From contig WFMF01000244.1 of the NCBI GenBank assembly GCA_011033025.1, forward strand, positions 1-64,000: 64,000 bases of DNA. The letters run 5' to 3'. This stretch comes from Beroe forskalii (taxonomy: Eukaryota > Ctenophora > Nuda > Beroida > Beroidae). The notes under the pieces are model-generated. The model ran no database searches. It saw only the letters and a list, made by a program, of their open reading frames with translations, and was not told the origin of the DNA. How positions within the stretch are numbered: position 1 is the first letter of the stretch; each line of letters opens with the position of its first letter. A program made the position numbers and the translations under genes. Of this stretch, positions 43,852 through 58,800 are shown piece by piece.

Positions 43852-46800
43852 ACAGAAAGGAGCAAATCTAAAAAAACTCTAGATAGACCTTTGAAAAGTC
43901 TGAGGATCTGACTTACTTCGAATTGCTTGTTCAGGTTTTTGACTTCAATTCCTGGTTTTAGTTTCATGGTCACCTCTTCGTGATATTCGGGATCTATCTT
44001 TTCCACTTCACCATTCTCTTTTGCAAACTGAGAATAAAACCATAAATCTTAAAAACTGTGCAGTATTTTTTCATAGATAGAGATAGTAGTAAGGGCTATA
44101 CCAAACATGGGTGTGAAATAAATCTTAATCTAGGTTTGAGGGTTTAATCCGATAGCATATAGGTCAAATATATACCAGAAAAAAGTCTCAAAAATTTTCT
44201 TTGATGCGGAAACCCATTTTTTGGCCACGCCCTTTTTGGGCAGAGCCCAAAAATAAATGAACGATATCTCAGCTTCTATTTGAGGAAAGTTATAAATGAC
44301 CACTCTAACTGACGTAGAATTGTGTCGGTTGTGGTAGGGTAGAACATGGTTTTAAGTTTCTACCTCAACCCATTCCCGAGATAATCCCAAATTTGGCCAT
44401 TTTGGCTGTCCATGAGGCCCAATATGGGCATTTGGGCAGCTTATGAGAGGGAGAACATCAGAACCATCTAACTCGACTGCAAATGATCGGTTTATGAGGG
44501 TAGAGCATGGTTTCAAAGCTCTATCTCAACCTATTCCCGAGATAATCCCAAATTTGGCCATTTTGGCTGTCCATGAGGCCCAATTTGGGCATTTGGACAG
44601 CTTATGAGATGGAGAACATCGGAAACATGTAACTCAACCGGAAATGATCGGTTTATGAGGGTAGAGCATGGTTTCAAAGCTCTATCTCAACCTATTCCCG
44701 AGATAATCCCCAATTTGGCCATTTTGGCTGTACATGAGGCCCAATTTGGGCATTTGGACAGCTTATGAGATGGAGAACATCGGAACCATGTAATTCGACC
44801 GGAAATGGTCGGTTTAAGAGGGCAGAGCATTGTTTTAACGCTTTATCTCAACCCTTTCCCGAGATAATGCCTAAATTTGACATATTGGCGCCCTTATGGC
44901 TCAATTGGGGCACCCAGCTGAGGTACTCAATGTGATGACTAGCTTTGTCATCAAGAAATAATTGGTTTGTGGTGTTGAAGATTTTATATCCCAAGTTCTT
45001 CACGGGATAATTCAAGCTATTGCCTTCTTGGATGATATTGGGAAAGTCTCTCCTGCACTGTGGTTAATGGTAGCTCAAGACTCATGACCCTATGAACCTA
45101 TGAACGTCGACGTTTTAACACGTGTAATCAATTTCAGATCATCTCAACATTTTCGGCGCCATCGGTCATAGATTCGTACAATGAGGTTTATTGTTGGCCA
45201 GAGATGGAAAGATCAACTTGTTTAAGCTTGCTTTCACCTTCTTAATCTTACTTTCTTAACATCCAAGGGTAACATGGTTTGTTTTGTGCAGTTTCATCTT
45301 TTAATTTATATTAAAAACAATACCTATATAACTATTATTCATAGAAACGTGCCCATCAGTTCCATTTTGGGCTTTGGGATACTTCCGAGGTCATACCGCA
45401 TAAGCCCAAAGGGATTTATCCGGTTATGGCCCAGGCCCATAGGGTTGAGGTCTAAATAATAAGGACCCGATCAGGCAAGTGTCTATGTATTATAGACCCA
45501 GATGAAAACGGCAGAGGTTCTATAAAGAATATAATTGTGGGGAAGTTGATCGTCATTTCCTTTCTGAGCCACATGATAGTATATTTATTTTACCCGAAAT
45601 AGATAAAGGCCATAACAAGATTTTATTGTAGAGTTTATTGCAGGTTTAGGATCAGGGATGCACGCTAGATGTGATTGGTGACATGACTTTAGCAACTTTG
45701 TAAAAGATAAGAGGAATCATGTGAGTGCCGTTCTAGGTCAGTATCTCCACGTTTGGGGGTTATTGATTTTGCTCGAGACATAAAATAGAAATGAGTTGTA
45801 ATGAAGTTGTAATCGAATGGCCATTTCGAGAAAGGGAAATAAGGTTAAACCATTTACCCCTTTAAAACCCACCATTTCAGTCAAGGGGGCCCCTTTTTCC
45901 CTTTTTTTGGGCCTTTTTTTTTTAAGGCCCTTTTTTCCGGCCCATGGAAAAAACGAAAAATTTTTTAACCTTTTGGCCGGGGCCCCGGGCCCAAAAAACC
46001 GGTTCTAAAATGGCCATTAAAACATTTACTTTAAAAATTTTTTAAAAGGGCCCTCCCCATCCCAAAAATTTATTTGGGGTTTATTATCTATTTTATTTGG
46101 TTACGAGAATAAAAAGGCAAATCAAAAACTTTCATTTTACCCCAAAAATTAAATTTCCTTTAATTTGACCGCCCCCTTTAACCGACCTTTTTTTAAAAAG
46201 CCCCTTTTGGGAAAAAAAATCTAAAGTCATTTTGTCCTTGGGCCGGGAAAAAAACCCAATAAAATACATATGGTTACATGGTCTCCATCATTAGCTGTCC
46301 AAATCTTCCAAATTGGGTCTCATGGTTAGCCAATAAGTCTTTCGGCCAAATTAGGGGAGTTATCTCAAGGAACTGAGGCTGAGATAGAAACCTTAAAACC
46401 ATGCTTCCACCTCACAAACCGACCATTTCCAGTCGAGTTAAGATGGTTCCTGATGGTGTATTTCATCTCCAAAAAGTTGTCCAAATGCCCAAATTGTGCC
46501 TCATGAACAGCCAATATGGCCAAGTGGGGATTATCTCGGGAATAGGTTTAAGATAGAGCTTTGAAACCATGCTCTACCCTCATAAACCGATCATTTCAGT
46601 CAGGGGCCCATGGTTCTGATGTTCTCCATCTCATAAGCTGTCCAAATGCCCAAATTGGGCCTCATGAACAACCAATATGGCCAAGTGGGGATTATCTCAG
46701 AATAGGTAGAATGAGGCTTTGAAACCATGCTCTACCCTCATAAACCGATCATTTCCGGTTGAGTTACATGATTCTCTGATGTTCTCCATCTAAGCTGTCC

Positions 46801-49800
46801 AAATGCCCAAATTAAATTGGGCCTCATGGACAGCCAAATGACAAATGGGATTATCTCGGAAACAGGCTGAGATAGAGCCTAAAACCATGCTTTGCCCACA
46901 ACCACCATTTCCAGTCGAGTTAGATGGTTCTGATGTTCTCTCTCATAGCTGCCCAAATGCCCATATTGGGCCTCATGGACAGCCAAAATGGCCAAATTTG
47001 GGATTATCTCGGAATGGGTTGAGGTAGAACCTTTGAAACCATGTTCACCCTACCAAAACCGACAATTATACGTCAGTTAGAGTGGTCATTTATAACTTTA
47101 CCTCAAAAAGAAGCTGAGATATCGTTCATTCATTTTTTGGGCACTGCCCCAAAAAGGGCGTGGTCAAAAAATGGGTTTCCGCATCGAAAATTTTTGAGAC
47201 TTTTTTTCTGGTATATATTTGACCTATATGCTATCGAATAAAACCCTCAAACCTAGATTATGCACCTTCCAGGCGTGTTTATGCTATGTATTCAAAAACC
47301 CTATAGGCACCAGGGTACCGTGCGCAATAAATTATTGCGCACTGTAGTGCCGAAATCTTGATTTATTACGCACTGTAGGTCATAATAATTTATTATGGTG
47401 CAGTAGAACAGTGCGTAATAATTTATTTCGCACAGTTGAGCAAACTGTACCTTCAAATCTTAATTTAAAACATTTCCTTGTGTTTGAAAATATTGCCATT
47501 TTTTCGAGTAAAGTCGGTGCATAATTCAGTTTAATAACTCGTAAAAATTACTAAACTCAGCATTAAAAAACCTCGGCCTTCGGCCTCGGTTTTTCAATGC
47601 CATATTACACACTCGGGCCTCCGGCCCTCGTGTGTAATATGACGTTTAGTAATTATTACTCGTTACTAAACCCTTCATTAAGATTTATTTCACACCCATG
47701 TTCAGATATATCAAATATAGCCCTTACTATAGGGCGATTTAAGAGAATTAAAGAGATAGGGCTATAATAGAAATTGCCAAATACCTCATCATCGCTTTTT
47801 AAAAAGGTTCGATTGAAGATTTTTCGATTGAAGATTTTTCATGTCATGCAATTTCTGAGTGCATCAAAGCTTCAAGGAAGCTCGTCAAAAAGATTTGATA
47901 AAAAGACATCCCCCATTTGAATGCGTTCAGAGATAACTAATCTCTCACTCACACTGCGACTTTACGCGTGATACGTATACTCGATATCATTTAGTAGTAT
48001 AAATTCTTTCGTTCCGTGATTGTATGAGAGGCAATTTCTTTTCATGAAATTCAATGAAACGTGCAGAAATTAAAATAAGGTTTTTTGAGGTTTTCATACC
48101 TGAACTTGAGGCTTTGATCCGACCCAGTAAGCTTTCGTCAAGAAAAAGAACGGCTTTTCTGGTATGCCAAACTCTCCAGGAAACACATTTTCTACGTACC
48201 TGGAATCCAATTCTCATATTTAAACTTTTAAAGGTGAATTGAATATCGGTTTTCTAATCCAATGCTCAGCGGGGAGAAACTAAACTGTGAACCATCAGCG
48301 GTTACATTGCAGATGCAAGGTCCTCCCTTATCGACTGTGATGAGGTTTTCCATCTAATCAGCAGGTAACGAGAGAGAACGGAGAGGTTTCGGCCCACCGT
48401 ACCCCTCGATTGCCGCACTATATAGTGACACCGCACTATATAGTGAAGAGCTTTTAGTGCCAAAAAACCCCAGTCACTATATAGTGCGTAAAAACACTTT
48501 ATAGTGTCAGTGCACTATATAGTGACATGTTCTTCCAGATAATAGCCTACGTCGGTGTATCACATTGCATGCCCTTTACTGGCCTACTTAGCAAAGCGAA
48601 CGACCCCATTAGGTCTTAAGCATGGTATCGTGAGTTATTAAGTCGGTAGAAGAGAAAAACCTGGGCAGAAGTCCACAACCAGGTCAACGCAACCAGGTCA
48701 ACGCACTATACCTCACACTCAGTAGTACGTTATAAAATAAGACGGCTCTATGCAAATAGTACTACCTAATCGTTCTAAACATGTCGTGAGACTACTATAT
48801 AGTGAACAGGGAGGGGCTAGCTTGAAGGTTCTGTCAATCACAAGGTGACGAGCTTCAGCAAGAGCACAGAGGTTATCTTGGGTGCCAAAGAGGAAGGATC
48901 TCTGGTCTCCGGAGGTTTGGGGTGTATTCAGAGTCCTAGAGGAGCAGTGGTGAATTCAAGGGGAGGGAGGCAGGAGATGGAAGAAGTGGAGGAGAGTCAG
49001 GTGTCTCTAGCCTTCAGTGTTGAGGATGCTCTGAGGGTGCTGGAAGGTTGTCTGTGGAGTAGGCATGTTGAGAATGCGTTACTTCGCCTGGGGTTGAACC
49101 CCCATTTGTACTAGCCGTAACGATATATGTAAGTGTAACACGGTTTGAACTGATCAAGTGCGGTAATGCAAAGAACCTTTTGCATGTTGTTTGGGACCAG
49201 TGTGATACTGTGATGGCATGAGATCTACCACAGTACGATGAGACACCATGATCACTCTCGGAATGTACTTGGATGTTGCCATGTTGTGTAAGAACAATAT
49301 GAATAGGGGACAACGTGTACCCTATCACTTGTATAGGATGCAATGTGATCCACCGAGATGCAGTCACTAAATAGTGCGCTTTCCCTTCAAGGTAATTCGG
49401 GACACTCAACAACATACTATGGTCTACTTTTTGTCACTAAATAGTGCGTAAAAACACTTTATAGTGTCAGCGTACTATACAGTGACATGGTGTCACTATA
49501 TAGTGCGGTGTCACTATATAATGCGATTACCGTACCCCTCACAGCTTACAACTGCAAGGCTGGGCCACCCAGAACTCCAGAATTCTGACCATCACAGTTT
49601 AGAGAGAAAGAGGGATTAAACATCAATGGAAGTGAAAGAGGTGAGTGAAGATAACATCAATATCAATAATTTGGTATATAAAACGACTTGATTGGTAAGT
49701 GACACATTTCTTAAAATTTGAATTCTATTATTGGCCTTTACTTTATCTAGCCGGCTTTTTAACTGGCCTTATGGAAAAAATCGAATTATTCTTGAACCGT

Positions 49801-52800
49801 TCAAACCGGCCCCTTGGAAAAAACGTTTCTAGTAGTCGTAAGTCGTTACATCATAGTCCGGTCGAAAACAAACAAATTTTGAAGAGTTAGGGAACTAACT
49901 TGCAGCAATGACTTAGGGTGTTTTTTCGATTCAATATGGTCCCAGCAGTCACCAAACCAAAATCCCCTAAAATCCGGTCGGCACTTTTCGAGATATGGCC
50001 ACGCCCTTTTTTAACCGTAGAATTTTTGGTGAAAAAAATCTGAATTTCAAGATTTTGAGCTTTATGGTAAGATTATACACTAAATCCACTTATTTTGCAC
50101 AGAAAAACGATGCAACTGTTATTTTTGGCTATAATCATTGCTGAGGCCAATTATTACGCCCATTTTATCGTGGGAATTTTAGGCAGAATTCCCAAATTTC
50201 AAAATTTTGAGCTATACGCAAGATTATACACTAAAACCCACTTATTTTGCACGAGAAAAACGATGCAACTGTTATTTTTGGCTATAATCATTGCTGAGGC
50301 AATAATTGGCCACGCCCATTTTTATCGTGGAATTTTGGGCAGAATTCCAAATTTCAAAATTTTGAGCTATACGAGCAATATTATACACTAAACCCCGCTT
50401 TTTTTTGCACGAAAAACGATGCAACTGTTATTTTTGGCTATAAATTTTTGCTGAGGCAAATTATTGACCACGCCCATTTTATCGTGGGAATTTTGAGCAA
50501 AAACCTAAATTTCAAAATTCTGAACTATACACTAAACCCACTCATTTTTTACACGAAAATTGTAATGAAACTGTTTATTTGTAGCTATAACCCCCATGAA
50601 GCCAATCATGCATAACGCAAATTTTTTATGAGAATTAGGTCGAAATTATTAATTGCGACAATTATTTTTATTAGCTTTTTATGTGTGCTGGTTAAATACT
50701 TTCGCTCCTATGACGTGTACATTATATAATGAAAATATAGGTAGGTATGTTAATATTATATTGTAAACACCTATGAAGTTTCTATCGGTGTATATAATAC
50801 GTAGATCCTTGCCTAACACACTGTGAAATGCCCACCAACACACTGTGAAATGCCCATATGTCCCTACCAGTACTCTCTTATGACCCTCCGTCTTTCTATT
50901 TTCACTTTTTTGTGGCTTTCTTACACCCTGCGCGATTTTTTCAACGCAGTCTGTGTCTGCTTAAAACGTTCCTATTTTATCTTTTAAAACAGTGCTATAT
51001 CTTCCAACTCACTCTTATGCCTTCCTAGCACACTGCTGTGTCTTCCTAGCACACTCCTGTGTCTTCTTAGCACACTCCAGGAGCTCTTCCATGAACGTTT
51101 TTTCGTATTCGTAAGTGTACAGTCACGTGACAACTATACATTTAACTTTTTACACGAATAACTCCAGGAGTTACGAAGTAACTCTACGACCACTATGGTG
51201 GTCTTACGAATACTCATAAGTCCTTCAGTCAAAAATCGCGCCTTCTCATTGGTGGAAATTTTCCAGAGTATTCGTAAGACCACTTCATGGTGGTCGTAGA
51301 GAGTTATATCGTAACTCATGAGGCTTATTCGTAACTTTTAAAAAAGAAAGAAAGGGAATGTATAGTTGTCACGTGACTACACTTGTTAAAAACCGTTCAT
51401 GGAAAAACTCCTATGTCTCTTTCACACACTACTGTGTCTTCCCTAACACACCTGTGTCTTCCTAACACACTCGTGTGATTTCCAACTCATTCAGGTGTAT
51501 TTCAACACACTCTTGTGACTTCCTATTACACTCCTGTATCTTCCAAAGCACACTCCTGTGTCTTCCTAAGACACTTCTGTAACTTTGTATCACACTCCTG
51601 CGACTTCAAAATAAATTCTTCGTCTTCTCAATATGTTTCCTGTTTCTATTGTATCTGTATCTTCCAACTCATTCATGAACAATCCTTGTGACATTCTTGT
51701 GACTTCAAACTTTAAAAACACTCTTAAATGTATTTTGTATTTTTGTGACTCTCTTACACTCTTGCATCTTCCTAGCATGCGTATGTGACCTTTTAATACT
51801 CATGTGATGCTTAAACGCTCTCTGTATCTTCGAACACACTTGTGGCTTTCTATAACAATACTGTGTCTTCCGATACACTGTTTTGTCTTCTCAACACACA
51901 CCATATTTCGTCCTTATCCATTTTAATGGCTTTCCAATAGGTATTGATTAGTACTAAGACACTCCAGTGAGTTCTAAAACCAATGCTGTGTCTTCCAACT
52001 CACTTTTATGACTTACCAACACACATAACTCACTACTGTATTTTTCCATCACACTCTAATATGGCTCCCCAAATAACTTTTGTGACTTTCTAACATACTC
52101 CTGCGTCTTCTGAAACGCTCTTGTCATTTCAAACACAAAATAAGACATTCGTGCGACCTAACTACACATTCTGATACTTCTTTATATTGTTCTCGCATGA
52201 TTTCTTACAATGCTGCATCCTCTTACTTTCTTCCATGACTTCCTCGCACACATAATTGTGACGTCTCATGTCTTAGCACACTTCTGCGTCTTCCGGTACA
52301 CTTCTTAAAGGGGCACTGAAGTTTAAAAATCGAAAATTTTGTTTTTCCATGATTTGCCCGGCAAACCATTAGTTTTACCAATACAAACACATCCCGATCA
52401 TTAAAATGGTAAATATAGCGCATGTACAGCATATTCGCAACGAGGTGTAAAATGGCTGCTACGTCATCAAGAGGCATGGGATCGCTCAAACCGCAGTAGA
52501 TAGGTTGTGCATGGAGAATAGGCGTTTCAAGGTGGCATCATTATCACGCTTTAAAGTGGTGCACTGTTCCCTTACTAAAAGGTATCTTGTGGTTAGAGTG
52601 GTAAATAACAGAGCGCGAGGAGGTTGGACTGCTACTTAGTAAATAATTCCGACAGCTGTAATCAAAATATAAAAACTTGAAAGGGACTTGAAATGCATTT
52701 TGGATATCAGCAGTGAAGACCCACCGAGTCCCATTACAATCATATTGTGTCGTCAAACTCATGATTGATTCGAAGCTATTGCAATAACTCATGCCCTCCT

Positions 52801-55800
52801 CTTCTAGCTTTCTTCTAGCTTTACTCTACTCTTTTTTAATATAACCTTTTGCAGTTTCTATAATAGAGATACTGCGGAAGTATAGAGATTCTCTATGCTT
52901 ATATACTTCTATATCGTACGATACGGAAGATTTCGTTATTATAATTGGATTTAAATGCTAAATCTCAAGTTCCAGTCTATTTGAAAGAGAAGTGCATTCT
53001 ATTTAGATAGTTAGAACTTGGTGTTAAATTTTATGTGGAATTCCGAGGATTCAACGATTCTCGGAATGACGAACGACAGTATCTTCTTCTTAGAGGGGGA
53101 TGGGCCGAAACCCAGCGGATGAGAACAAGTCCCGTTCACTCCCCAGGACCCAGGTTCATCAGGCAGAGTAGAGCTGCCAGTCCGTTAGGAAGCCGACGGT
53201 ATCTAATCAACCGTCAAATTTCTCGCAATGGTAGGTTGAAGACGAAATCCGAAAGCAATGGATGATCACTGATCAGTTGTCATATCAAGCAGAGTAGGTA
53301 AATTGGCAGTTTTTAGGTTCTTAATTTTCCATCAACTTATTAATACCTAGTTCCTACGTCCTAGTTTTATGTCATTTGTAACTTGAATCCTTTGGTTAGA
53401 GCTCAGAATCAAGCGACACGTTGAAATGTCAAACGAGATAATAAATGAACAAGCGTTTTCTGAAACAAAGGGGAAGATGATAAGATGATGGAAGATGAGG
53501 AAATCGAGCCATACATAGCTAAACTTACCTATGCCAAGCTGATGTCTGTTTTTGCCCTGCTGATCATAATATATCCTGAATTATCAAAAAATATGATAGC
53601 ATTCGTAATTTTAGCAATCATGATGCAAAAAGCATGAAAAGCATGGTAGTATGGTACTGACACGTCCCTACTGTTATAGTAGAGATAGGTATTTAACACA
53701 GTATTTTCACACTACTGTGTGCAGTCTACTCTGACCATGCCTCGTGATGACGCAGCGCCCTCGACCACAACAAAACTTCGCACCTCTATAATAGCACAAT
53801 GGAAGGTGATAGAAATGCCAGATTTTCAGCAACCTTTTTGTTTATGTTTTGAGATTTGATTTAGATAATAAAATGGATATTTTTTGAAACTCGCCAAAAA
53901 CTTCAGGATCCCTTTAATTGGGCGTGGCCAATTATTGGCCTCAGCAAAATTGTAATAAAAAATAACCAGTTGCATCGTTTTTCTCGTGCAAAATTAGCGG
54001 GTTTGAGTGTATAATCTTGCCTGTATATGTCAAAATTTTGAAATTGGAATTCTGCCCAAAAATCCCACGATTAAAAATGGGCATGGCGTTTTCCTCAGCA
54101 ATGATTATAGCCAAAAAATAACAGTTGCATCGTTTTCTCGTGCAAAAATAAGTGGATTTAGTGTATTATCTTGTGTGTATAGCTCAAAATTTTGAAATTT
54201 AGATTTTTGTCCAAAATTGCCACGATAAAAATTGGCGTGGCCAATTATTGGCCTCGGCAATGGTTATAACAAAAAAATAACAGTTGCATCGTTTTTCTAG
54301 TGCAAAAATAAGTAGATTTAGTGTATAATCTTGCCTATAAAGCTCAAAATCTTGAAATTCAAATTTTTCACCAAAAATTCCCACGGTCAAAAAAGGGCGT
54401 GGCCATATCTCGAAAAGTGCCGACCGGATTTTAGGGGATTTTGGTTTGGTGACTCCTGGGACCATATTGAATCGAAAAAACACCCTAAGTCATTGCTGCA
54501 AGTTAGTTCCCTGACCGATCTTATTTTCGACTGGACTAATCAAGGATTTTTTACTCAAAAAGGACTATTCAAACCTATTTTTATCAAAAGACCCAAATCA
54601 CGATCTGATATGATGACCATTATCGTGTTATATATTGACGTTCAAGAGAATTGAACACTGCATAGATGGATTTCACCCATCCCTAGCGTGCAACACTCGG
54701 AAATTTGGAGGGTCGTGTTGCAGACAAAAAATGGCGGAAAAAAATGGCGCGCGGCGGAGGGTAGGGTAAAATCCTACTAGGATTTTTTACTCAAAAAGGA
54801 CTATTAAAACCTATTTTTATCAAAAGACCCAAATCCCGATCTGATATGATGACCATTATCGTGTTATATATTGACGTTCAAGAGAATTGAACACTGCATA
54901 AGGCAAGTCATAATAGTTTCATTTGATCTAGATTAACTGGCCTTTAACTGGCCCTTCGGACAAAAATCTCAAAGTCATTCTTGTTGTTAATGGCCGGTTA
55001 AATAAGGGCAATAAGGTTATGACGTTCCAGTGAATTTAACACTATGTAGGCCAAGTCATATAAGTTTCATTTAAGTATTGAGGGGTGAGAGGAAGAAGTG
55101 AGAAATGAGGGAAAGTATAAGGAATGAGGGAAAGTAGTGAGGAGTGAGGGCCTGAGGGGAAGTAATGAGGAGTGAGGGGAAGTATTGAGGAGATCTTTCG
55201 CACAACATTTCCGTAATTTTTCATAACTTTTTACTATCAAAACATGGAAAAAACAAAATCCGCGCCCGAATAGCCGAATATGCCGGCAGCCGAGTTGCCA
55301 GGCCATGCGCGCGCGCGCGTCGGGCAGGCTTTTCCGCGCGTTAATCTAAAATATGAAATTACCGCGCCTTCCATTCAAGACAAGTTTCCAAGAATCAATT
55401 TCTCTGTCGATACTTGTTTCGGCTAGTTCCTGCTTGTAGTACAAGCAGGAACTAGCCGAAACAAGTAGGAAATTGCTCAATTGGCATCAGAGCGAAACGT
55501 CTAACAGTACAATTTCATTCAAAGTGTATCAAAATGTATGTATGCGTTACTTCAGTACTAAGTTGCGGTTACACTGGCACATCGATTAAGCGGCTTAACA
55601 AATAAAATTTATTTGTTCCTTAATTTCTTAATTTCTTAGGATACATTTAACACGATTTCTAAATTTGCACGAGCGTGCAACTAAAAATTATTGAATATAT
55701 CCATTCGCGTGCGCTTTTTGAAGACATTTTAGGCAGCGGGCGCGCGCGGCCCGGTAAAATATCTGCACGCTAAATTTGATATACCCACCGGATATAGCCC

Positions 55801-58800
55801 GGCCCGCGAGAGCAGTTCTACGCCGGTTGCAATATAGCCCACCTCTTGGAAGAAAATATTTTTTGGTGCTAAACTGGCTGAGATCATTGAAAGTGTCCAC
55901 AACAACAATTTTAGCAGCAAAATATCGATCATGAGGGCAAAAAACTTGGCAAATAGGAAGGATTTTTTGTGGAGTTTTATTATCGACAAAAACATCGAGG
56001 CGATGGAAAGTTAAGAGTCAAAACACTGAAACTGATATTCATCATTGTTCAGCAGTTTACTGAATCATGAAATTATGAGAAGTAGTTCAACTTCGAAATA
56101 GAATTGGATAAAATTCACAGCAATTTAGCAAACAACATATGTACCTTACCTTAGAGTACCTTAGAGTCCGTTTAGCCGGGATCACAGATGGGCGACGTCA
56201 ACATGCGAGTCTTCCAAGCCTGCCATTCTGGAACATCTCTGAAGATTCCATTCAAGAAGGCTGTTGCTGTTTACAGCAGTGTATCCTGTTGTTGGAGGTG
56301 TGTCGGGAAAGCTCTCAAGAAATCTTCCCAGAGCCACTTTGAATGAGTCAAGTGTGGACTGTTCGTTTACAGATTTGGGAAGAAGGTTCCAGAGAAGGGC
56401 TGCTTTCACTCCAAAGGAGTTGTTGTGGTAGTGGGTTGCTACGGATCTTTGGGCTTTAGAGTTGAGGCTGGGGACAGCTACCTTCAGGCCTAGCCTTAGA
56501 TTCTTCTTGAAGCTCATGCCAATGTCGTTTGGAGCAGCTCCAGTAGCTATTTTCCATGTGGATAATAGTGTATCGCGTCTCTGGAGTGACATGAGTTTAA
56601 GGGTCTTTAGGCGTTCCCAGTAGTTTTTGTCCTTTACAGCTACTGATTTTCCTTGTGAAGTTTCGCTGGATGTTTTTCGATATCTCTGATATCTTCAACT
56701 TTCATGGGTTCCAAACAGGGCAGCAGTACTCCAATTTACTCCTCACCATTGTCTTGTACAAGGTAATCATGAGTGTGGGAGTTCTTGTACGGAATACAAT
56801 AAATTAATAAATATTCAGCAAAATATGTGGCCAACAGTAGACAAAAGTCGAGTCAAATAGCAGAGAAAACAGTGAACTGCAGTGATAGCAGTGAAAGCAG
56901 TGATAGCAGTGAAAGCAGTGATAGCAGCAGTTCTGTAAAATTCTGTAAAAGCAACCATTCCGAGAAAGAGAAGTAAAAAGATACAAAATCAAAAACGAGA
57001 GAATGAAATACAATATCATGAAATAAAGTTAGGAATTTGCATTTGTGTTGATCATTAATTGCATTGCCATGTTGTCATGGTTACACATTCTTCGGAAATA
57101 GCAAGAGGTGAGTGAGAGCAATACGTCATTATCATTATTAACAATGGTGCATTATTTTTTCTCACACACAGCGGATACGATGTAAAATAAATGCCGCCTA
57201 ATTACCGCGACACTCTGATACATGGTGCAACTTCTCATGAGAAAAATTTTGAGGGACACTTTATTCTATTGACTTACCATATTCAACCATACTAATTACG
57301 TCATTCTCATTTGTCTATTATAGCAGTGCTGCAGAGTTTCACCAAATGTAAATACGCTCATTTTAACTCATTTTCTCTCATCGTTTTGTATCTCTTTTCA
57401 AGTTCTGCTGTAACTGATGCGTTTCACAAAGTGACATGCTACCATTTTCCCCTTTGTTTGTTTTTCCAGTTATTGTTTGTTTTTCCAAGATTGCTAGTGT
57501 TTTAAGTTTAATTAACAGCATCTAACCACATTTTTAGCCAATAATCCTTCGATTGCAAGACCTTTGAGATTGATCCATGCTTAGATTCGATTCGCCTTTA
57601 AAATTTTCGCCCTCGGCCCTTCGGGCCCTCGGGCTCATAACTTCTATAAGCTTTACCAACCCCTTCGGTCAAATACTTACGGTGCTTAATCGTGTTTGTA
57701 TTGCATTTGTGAAAAAATTAAATTTTTGTTAATTAGAGAAAAACTCAATATTAATGTTGCAAAACCTTCCGGTGTGTTCAAATCTTCGAGGATTTACTTG
57801 AACATTCAACTTTTTCATCTTAGATATGCCATTCTCCCAAAAGCTCACGCGAGTGGATATATACCATATACTCCTCGCCTCATGGGCTGAATTTCGTATA
57901 GCACTCGGGCTCTTCGAGCCCTGCGTGCTATACGATATATATCCCACTCGGGCTAGCGCCCTCGAGGGATATATTTTCATATCGCACGCGCATGCGCGTG
58001 CGATATGAAATTCAGCCCTAGAGGCTGCGGGTATATGTATATATACACTCTCCTTCTATCTGTATTGAAGTAATTTGCACTGGAATAGCGGGATATAAGT
58101 ATTTGCTTGTACGTGAGCCTGCATTTGAGCTCACTGGATCATTTAATGGTATAAGTTGAGTTTTACAAATTATAAATTGGGTCCTCAGGAAATGATAATT
58201 TTGAGATTTCGACAATTTTTGACAGATAAAATTCACTCAATTTCACGTTTACTGGATCAGTTTAGAACATTCTAGAAAGCATCTTGTTCGCAAGTAATCA
58301 CAAAGTATGTGACGAACATGACATCACGGTCGTCACATACTTTGTTTTGTGATTTCATGCATGATGTAATGATGAATTTAGAAATATTTCTATATTCATC
58401 AGGAATGACGTATTGTCACGACAAAATTAAGAAGTATTTGTGACGGAGGTCAGAAACTGATTCATCTAATGAAGGGTGCTATTGGTGGGGAGTGGAACTT
58501 AGAGGTGGAAATATTTCAATTCCTCCTCTTTCACCTCATATCCTTACAACTAAGTAAAAGACATTAGAGGAGTGTCACAAAGCACATATCCTTCACATGT
58601 ATATAATGTGACACACCTTCCTAATATTGGTGTTATCAGAACTCACCAGGTCAAGACACCGAAGAGTAGAATATCCACGGTAAACACGACCAATATATCT
58701 GACACCATGAAGTCATCGATAGAACTGATTGTAGTGCCAATGTTATCCCACTGCAGACCGTGCTGAAATATCAGGGGCTAGATTTGATTTGATTAGTAAT

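Larger units (their letters stand above)
44090..47720. repeat. Large inverted satellite in gene B intron 14
   Basis: Counterpart of 11090-15020 in gene A: a left array (about 44150-44900), an inverted right array (about 46270-47100) and inverted outer flanks. The right array has many one-base deletions relative to gene A, and its centre (45830-46260) is a noisy block. Confidence 0.78.
49880..54530. repeat. Inverted satellite enclosing a T2 element and a degenerate array
   Basis: The left arm (about 49890-50560) has about 155-bp units containing GATGCAACTGTTATTTTTGG (50109, 50262, 50419). The right arm (about 53920-54510) holds the same units inverted (53968, 54123, 54280). The outer ends pair (GCAGCAATGACTTAGGGTG and its complement near 54490). 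Gene A has nothing similar at this place. Confidence 0.75.

Noticed and set aside
48845-49114. 89-codon plus-strand ORF in the CACTATATAGTG element
   Set aside because: No recognised domain, single copy, short; not enough to call a gene.
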